From contig CM055899.1 of assembly GCA_029582155.1 (NCBI GenBank), forward strand, positions 85,786,056-85,850,055: 64,000 nt of DNA, in the 5' to 3' direction. Of the stretch, positions 50,301-59,300 are shown piece by piece; the stretch's first letter is position 1, and every line of letters begins with the position of its first letter. A model generated the notes under the pieces. It did no database searches, was not told the DNA's origin, and was given only the letters and a program-made list of their open reading frames with translations. The translations under genes and the position numbers were made by a program. The stretch is from Panopea generosa. Taxonomy: Eukaryota > Mollusca > Bivalvia > Adapedonta > Hiatellidae.

Positions 50301-53300
50301 CCATTGCTCCATCACCATCTTGCCATCGCTCTATCACCATCATGCAATTGCCTATCACCATCTTGCAATGGCTCAATCACCGTCATGCCATCACTCTATC
50401 ACCATCATGCCATTGCTCCATCACCATCATGTCATTGCTCCATCACCATCATGCCATTGCTCCATCACCATCATGTCATTGCTCCATCACCATCATGCTA
50501 TTGCTTCATCACGATCATGCCAATACTCCATCACTGTCGTGCAATGGCTCAATCACCATCATGCCATCGCTCCATCATCATCATGCCATTACTCCATCAC
50601 CATCATGCCATTGCTCCATCACCATCTTGCCATCGCTCTATCACCATCATGCAATTGCCTATCATCATCTTGCAATGGCTCAATCACCGTCATGCCATCA
50701 CTCCATCACCATCATGCCATTGCTCAATCACCATCATGCCATCACTCCATCACCATTATGCCATTGCTCCATCATCATCATTTCATTGCTCCATCATCAT
50801 CATGCCATTGCTCCATCACCATCATGCAATCGCTCCATCACCATCTTGCCATCACTCTTTCACTATCATGCCATTGCCTATCACCATCTTGCCATCACTC
50901 CATCACCATCATGCCATCACTCCATCACCATCTTGCCATCGCTCCATCACCATCTTGCCATCACTCTATCACTATCATGCCATTGCCTATCACCATCTTG
51001 CCATCGCTCCATCACCATCTTGCCATCGCTCCACACCATCATGCCATTGCCTATCACCATCTTGCCATCGCTCCATCACCATCATGCCATCGCTCTATCA
51101 CCATCTTGCCATCGCTCCATCACCATCATGTCATCGCTCCATCACCATCATGTCATCGCTCCATCACCATCTTGCCATCGCCCCATCACCATTATGCCAT
51201 TGCTCCATCACCATCATGCCATCGCTCCATCACCATCTTGCCATCGCTCCATCACCATTGTGCCATTGCTCCATCACCATCATGTCATTGCTCTATCACC
51301 ATCTTGCAATTGCTCCATCACCATCTTGCCATCGCCCCATCACCATCATGCCATTGCTCCATCACCATCATGCCATCGCTCCATCGCCCCATCACCATCA
51401 TGCCATCGCTCCATCACCATCTTGCCATCGCTCCATCACCATTGTGCCATTGCTCCATCACCATCATGCCATTGCTCCATCACCATCTTGCCATCAATCC
51501 ATCACCATTGTGCCATTGCTCCATCACCATCTTGCCATCGCTCCATCACCATTGTGCCATTGCTCCAGCACCATAATGCCATCGCTCTATCACCATTGTG
51601 CCATCGCTCCATCACCATCATGTCATTGCTCCATCACCATCTTGCAATTGCTCCATCATCATCTTGCCATTGCCCCATCACCATCATGCCATTGCTCCAT
51701 CACCATCATGCCATCGCTTAATCACCATCTTGGCTCGCTTCATCACCATTGTGCCATTGCTCCATCACCATCGTGTCATTGCTCCAGCACCATCTTGCCA
51801 TCGCTCCATCACCATTGTGCCATCGCTCCATCACCATCATGCCATTGCTCCATCACCATCATGCCATCGCTCCATCACCATCTTGCCATCGCTCCATCAC
51901 CATTGTGCCATTGCTCCATCACCATCATGTCATTGCTCCATCACCATTTTGCCATCGCTCCATCACCATCATGCCATCGCTCCATCACCATTGTGCCATC
52001 GCTCCATCACCATCTTGCCATCGCTCCATCACCATTGTGCCATTGCTCCATCACCATCATGTTATTGCTCCATCACCATCTTGCCATCACTCCATCACCA
52101 TCATGCCATCGCTCCATCACCATTGTGCCATCGCTCCATCACCATCTTGCCATCGCTCCATCACCATTGTGCCATTGCTCCATCACCATCATGTTATTGC
52201 TCCATCACCATCATGCCATCGCTCCATCACCATCATGCCATCGCTCCATATCACCATCATGCCATCGCTCCATCACCATCATGCCATCGCTCCATCACCA
52301 TCATGCCATAGCTCCATCACCATCTTGCCATCGCTCCATCACCATCTTGCCATCGCTCCATCACCATCATGCCATTGCTCAATCACCATCATGCCATCAC
52401 TCCATCATCATCATGTCATTGCTCCATCATCATCATGCCATCACTCCATCATCATCATTTCATTGCTCCATCATCATCATGCCATTGCTCCATGACCATC
52501 ATGCCATCGCTCCATCACCATCTTGCCATCGCTCTATCACCATCATGCCATTGCCTATCACCATCTTGCAATGGCTCAATCACCGTCATGCCATCACTCT
52601 ATCACCATCATGCCATTGCTCCATCACCATCATGCCATTGCTCAATCACGATCATGCCATTGCTCCATCACTGTCGTGCAATAGCTCAATCACCATCATG
52701 CCATCACTCTTTCACCATCATGCCATCGCTCCATCACCATCATGCTATTGCTCCATCATCATCATGTCATTGCTCCATCATCATCATGCCATCGCTCCAT
52801 CATCATCATTTCATTGCTCCATCATCATCATGCCATTGCTCCATCACCATCATGCCATCGCTCCATCATAATCTTGCCATCGCTCTATCACTATCATGCC
52901 ATTGCCAATCACCATCATGCCATCGCTCCATCACCATCATGCCATTGCTCCATCACCATTATGCCATCGCTCCATCACCATCTTGCCATCGCTCCATCAC
53001 CATCTTGCCATCGCTCAATCACCATCTTTCAATTGCTCCATCACCATCATGTCATCGCTCCATCACCATTTTGCCATTGCTCAATCATCATCATGTCATC
53101 GCTCCATCAACATCTTGCCATTGCTCCATCACCATCTTGCTATCGCTCCATCATCATCATGTCATTGCTCAATCACCATCTTGCCATCGCTCCATCATCA
53201 TCTTGCCATCGCTCTATTACCATCACCATCATGCCATCGCTCCATCATCATCATGTCATTGCTCCATCACCATCTTGCCATCGCTCCATCACCATCTTGC

Positions 53301-56300
53301 CATCGCTCCATCACCATCTTGCCATCACTCCATCACCATCTTGCCATCGCTCCATCACCATCTTGCCATCGCTCCATCACCATCTTGCCATCGCTCCATC
53401 ACCATCATGCCATCACTCCATCACCATCTTGCCATCGCTCAATCATCATCATGTCATCACTCCATTACCATCTTGCCATCGCTCCATCACCATCATGCAA
53501 TCACTCCATTACCATCTTGCCATCGCTCCATCACCATCTTGCCATCGCTCCATTACCATCTTGCCATAGCTCAATCATCATCATGTTATCGCTCCATCAC
53601 CATCATGCCATTGCTCCATCACCATCTTGCCATCACTCCATCACCATCATGCCATTGCTCCATCACCATCTTGCCATCGCTCCATCACCATCATGTCATT
53701 GCTCCATCACCATCATGCCATTGCTCCATCACCATCATGTCATTGCTCCATCACCATCATGTCATTGCTCCATCACCATCATGCCATCGCTCCATCATCA
53801 TCATGCCATTGCTCCATCACCATCTTGCCATCGCTCCATCACCATCATGCCATTGCTCCATCACCATCATGCCATTGCTCCATCACCATCATGTCATTGC
53901 TCCATCACCATCATGCCATCGCTCCATCATCATCATGCCATTGCTCCATCACCATCTTGCCATCACTCCATCACCATCATGCCATTGCTCCATCACCATC
54001 ATGCCATTGCTCCAGCAACATCATGCCATCACTCTATCACCATCATGCCATTGCTCCATCACCATCATGCCATTGCTCCATCACCATCATGTCATTGCTC
54101 CATCACCATCATGCCATCGCTCCATCATCATCATGCCATCACTCTATCACCATCTTGCCATCACTCCATCACCATCATGCCATTGCTCCATCACCATCTT
54201 GTCATCACTCCATCAACATCATGCCATTGCTCCATCACCATCTTGCCATCGCTCCATCACCATCATGCCATCAGTACATCACCATCGTGCAATGGCTCAA
54301 TCACCATAATGCCATCACTCTATCATCATCGTGCCATCACTCCATCATCATCATGTCATTGCTCCATCACCATCTTTCAATTGCTCCATCACCATCTTGC
54401 CATCGCTCCATCACCATCATGCCATCGCTCCATCACCATCATGCCATCACTCTATCACCATCATGCCACAGCTCCATCACCATTGTGCCACAGCTCCATC
54501 ACCATTGTGCCACAGCTCCATCACCATCATGCCACAGCTCCATCACCATTGTGCCACAGCTCTATCACCATCATGCCACAGCTCCATCACCATTGTGCCA
54601 CAGCTCTATCACCATCATGCCACAGCTCCATCACCATTGTGCCACAGCTCTATCTACATCATGCCACCGCTCCATCACCATCCCGCCACAGGTCCATCAC
54701 CATCCCGCCACAGGTCCATCACCATTGTGCCACAGCTCCATCACCATTGTGCCACAGCTCCATCACCATCATGCCACAGCTCCATCACCATCTTGCCACA
54801 GCTCCATCACCATCATGCCACCGCTCCATCACCATCCCGCCACAGCTCCATCACCATTGTGCCACAGCTTCATCACCATTGTGCCACAGCTCCATCACCA
54901 TTGTGCCACAGCTCCATCACCATTGTGCCACAGCTCCATCACCATCCCGCCATAGGTCCATCACCATCCCGCCACAGCTCCATCACCATTGTGCCACAGC
55001 TCCATCACCATTCATTGTCGTACCATCTCACTTATTTGTTGACAAAGTGATATTGCAATGGCCCTAATGTAACATCATATTGAGTAACACAATTAAATAT
55101 TAATGTTGCATTTCATATAATCATTGCTAAACATACATTTAACTGCTGTTCATTACACTCTAGGCTACTAGAACTTGCCAATTAATTATATGGTTGTTGT
55201 AATTCACATAACAATTAATATCGTGTGTTTTATCATTATGCTATAGCTTGTAGAATCATTGCTAACATTTTACTTGTTGTCTTGCTTACTTAGGGCGTAG
55301 GGTCACGCGTAGGGTCTCGTCGTGCCTCACAGTCCTCCAGACAGGGCATGAATAAGGATGTAAGTAGAACGTGCATGCACCTAATCCCAACCTCATCTTT
55401 ACCAGCTCTTTACATACATATTACTACATGCATCTCAGTTATTGTTTCTTTTGGTACCGAAAGTAATTTTTAAGAATGATTCATAGATTTACACTTTATC
55501 TTTATAAGGTTGTAGCTACGTTTCTTGCCAGTTTCTGGCAGAATGATAGTGAAGTCTACTCAAAATCATTCTGATGTCTTCCTCCAACATTAAAAAAGGA
55601 TGCCATATAATCATAGTTTGGTATGCAATTGTGGATCTACTTCCCCCCACACACACACCCCTGTTGTGCCTGTTCAGATTTTGTACCCCTTAAGTATGCC
55701 CCCTCTAAACTGAAATTATTTGTGCAGTATTTTTTTTCCAAATTTTAGAAAAAATTCTTTTTGATAAGGCTTATGAAAGATCGTAAAATAATTAAGAGAC
55801 AAACTAAATGAATCTGACTTTTTTATTTCATAACTTCAAATTTTACAGTCAGAAGTTCATAGTTTATGAATGTTAGTCAAATGGTCTCCTGGTATGTATG
55901 TAAAATGGCATTAAACACCATGAAAAGCAATTAACAAAACAATTCAGATATTTTCAATTATGCATAGAATAACACGACTTCCATCATAGTTATCTTTATT
56001 TGTTATTTTTATTTAGAAGATGTCCCACTGTATGTTAACACTTGTTCTTTTGTATTAACACTACATTTACTTTTCTTATTTGCGCATAGTTAACCTAAAT
56101 ATAGCTTATGATGACGTATGTAAAAAATTTTCTTGTAGTTGCATGCTGATGACATCTACAGACACACCTGTGTTCTGTCCTGTTATTTATGTTAATTAGA
56201 TCCTTTGTATCAATTGTAAAAATTGTTCCATTGTTTTAACCCTTTACTTCATAAAGACGCCTTTGGACACCTCTAATATTGAAAGCATTAATTCACCATG

Positions 56301-59300
56301 TATCAGCAATGGTTATATTATGTTTATATTAATTGACAGAGTGGAAAACAGTGCAGGAAGTGTTCAGATTGCTCGTTACAAGCAATCTGAACTCTTCCTG
56401 CACTGTTTTCAAAGGCCTTCTGTGATTAGTGCAGTATAACACATATCTATGGAGTAAAGGGTTAAGAAGCTTTATAGTTTTTTTTTCATGATAATCTACA
56501 TGTAACTACCTACTGTTGTGTCACTTATACTTGTCTGTAAAGCAATACGTATAATTATTTATCAAAAATAGAAATTTTCTCTTTTTACCTCTTACATCAT
56601 ACAGATAATATAGTCAAACCTGTGTAAGCGGTCACCTGTATAAAGCAGCCATATTTTCTATTTCCCATTTCTATACTTTCAGAGTTAATTAATCTGTATT
56701 AAGCAACAACCTGCCTTAATTCTGATAAGCCCACTTTTATTTCTCACCTTTTCTGGCTGCTTAAGACAGGTTTGACTACCAACACAACTCTGTTTATTGT
56801 TTTTATGAATATAACATGTTTACTTATTTTTTTAACTTGTCTGATAGTATTTCTTTTATTTTTAGAACCAATATAGAAAGGTAAACACACAAAATGCATG
56901 ATATGAAATGCAAAATGATGCACAGTTGTTATGATTGGTGTTCGTTTAAAGGGAACTCGACTGAATGTGTGAATTAATGTGTGAATGAACAGAATATAGA
57001 CGCTGCAATAGTTACCATAGTTACCATACATTCATTGAAGTTATTCATTTTCAATAGTTTGTGATGTTTTACCACTTGAAAAAATGTCATATGTGAAATA
57101 AATGTTTATAAATTAAATTCTGTTTACATATTTCTTGGTAATACAAGAATTGAAAAATTTATCACATAAATTATAAAATATTCTCATACTACGAGCTTGC
57201 CATGCAATTACACTGGTTCAGGAATGTACGATTCTTTCATGAGTATTTGGTTGACGAGCACAAAATTGCGAAAGATTTCAACTTTTGACAAAACCAGGGC
57301 TTTTCCAGTGTTCCTATCAAGACAGCGAGGTTGTATAGTGGCACGTGTTAGATAGGCGCTATATAATTATGTTGTTTTTTTATGTTTTTATTGTTTTGTG
57401 CACATTTTCAGAGTGCAGCAGCTAAAAATAAAAAGGGAAAGGTTTGTGTGTAGGCATTTTGTGTGCTTTTATAGGATGTAGGTTTAGCATGTACAATTTT
57501 CTCTATTTCAGCTTCTAGGCAGGCACACCTTTATATTTTCATGTTACAAAAGTTTTTCATTAAAAAATACTTGCAGATCTAGAGAGGGGGATGAGTTAGC
57601 ACCTTTCATAGAACTTTGGAAAATTTCGCGAATTTCTGAGTCGTACACCCTTCCCCTCACCCCTCTCTGTCTGAAAATCCTGGATCCACCCATGTGTTAA
57701 GTTCATTTAATATCCAACAGTTGCTTCTGGACATTGCTCTACGCTGTCATGCTGTTTGTTGTATTTTTGGTAGACTTAAAAAATGATACTTAGAGCTTCT
57801 TTGCTTTGCACTCAGCATTTAGAGGATAGTTCCAGGTCTGGTCAGCCCGTTTAAGTATAATGTGACTGGGTGGGATGTCATACCATGTGTCTATGGCATA
57901 ATACTCCTCTGTGTGGGGACGCTTGGAATACTGTCTCAAGTAGACACCGTCGGGATATGATTGAAAAATTATTGAAAGCGGCATTAAACACCATACGACA
58001 ACAGTTACTGTCTTTTTGTCTAAGGTTTTTGTCTTGCCTGCGAGCTATTTCTTGTGGAGTGCATGATATAGTGGTCATACAGTCAATAAGTTTAATCATA
58101 GTGTAGGTAAATAGAGTGTTGCTACTCATGCCAGAGGTCTTTGGTTCGACCCCAGGCTTGACCCGATGGCGTCTCAAAAAACAACACTCAGTACTGATTT
58201 TACCAAGGATATTAGCTTGAGAATAATTCATATAAGCTCTAAAAATGAGCCAAAACACTTTAAGCTGTACTGAAACTTGCCTTGCCTTTACTGTTGAATG
58301 GTTTTGTTTTTGGTACAATAAAAGTGCTCAGAGCACAGTCTAGACTTTAAGACAGTCAAAAATACATGCCGTATAATTTATCCCTCCAGCTGGTAAAGTG
58401 TTTGCTGTTGACTTAACAAGTTTCGAACCTGCAACCCGCCAGTTACAAAGTCGGCACCATAATCACTGGATTAAAGCCATATAGCCGGCTTATGAGTGAT
58501 AGAAAGTTGCCATAAAGTCTAAATCGAAAGTGTTGAACTGTAATATAGATTTTGTTTTATATTATAATTATTATTAATTATAAGTTATATTATAACTGGT
58601 ATATAAAATGTAACAAAAAGATTTCTAGATTGATTGTTAATCAGAAATACTATTATAATAATAAATTATGAATTAACATCACAGAAGTATTCTTGTATAA
58701 CCAGACATTAGAGAGTGTTCACATTAGAGATTAACATTTACATGAAAGTCACTATACAGGGCAGTCGATAGAGTGTTGGCCAATCATGGTAGAGGAGTGT
58801 AGCTGACCCCTTAACTAATGTGCAAACCCACCAGGTTCTATCGGGTTTGGCATGCCCACCCCCCCATCCAAAGCTTTATTTCCTGCAATCTGGAGATATA
58901 ATGATATAAGAAAATGTCCAAGCATTGTGGCGTAAAGGCAGCTATGCCATTGCAGGGTCAATCCAAGAATTAACCCAAAGGCCTCTAAAAAATGACATTT
59001 AGAACAACTTATACAAACTGATAACTTTCTTTGCAGTCTAGTTAAATAAATAAGTATAAACTAACAATTGACTGAGTTATAATATTTTTGTTTTTAAAAG
59101 TTATCTTCAGTAGTCTTTGTGTGATTTATATATATAGAAAAGAAATCAGTTTTGAATGTCTAAAAGTTTGATTTCAGCAGCCTATAGGTGTTTATAAGAA
59201 TAGCAGTTAAAAATAAACGTTTTTTTATGTTAATGTTATAGTACTGTCATGGTATATTTAACAGTAAATATATATTACTAATATGTTAAGGACTATTTTG

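Larger units (their letters stand above)
40831..55293 (+). other. LRRC43 intron 16 (14.5 kb)
   Basis: Contains the 37-bp, 63-bp and 22-bp arrays, a MITE (45913-46090), the duplicated 470-bp repeat (46644-48140) and nested MITEs (46484-48536). Between 40855 and 41060 a ~100-bp segment (gttgtgttctgtcatt) is tandemly doubled. Nothing recognised in 43570-45210. Confidence 0.75.
55360..56865 (+). other. LRRC43 intron 17
   Basis: Contains SINE S4 (55505-55612), the piggyBac-like MITE (56240-56461) and a CAGTCAAACCTG MITE (56612-56777). Nothing recognised in 55620-56230. Confidence 0.7.

Noticed and set aside
48896-55067. Open frames of 873-1315 codons rich in His/Pro/Ser, apparently large proteins
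   Set aside because: They lie in a 22-bp tandem repeat that is stop-free in all three frames. All give the same peptide, with no splice or start evidence, and the array sits inside an LRRC43 intron.
57878-58318. Minus-strand 146-codon frame as a gene
   Set aside because: It overlaps two SINEs on the opposite strand, with no splice or homology support.
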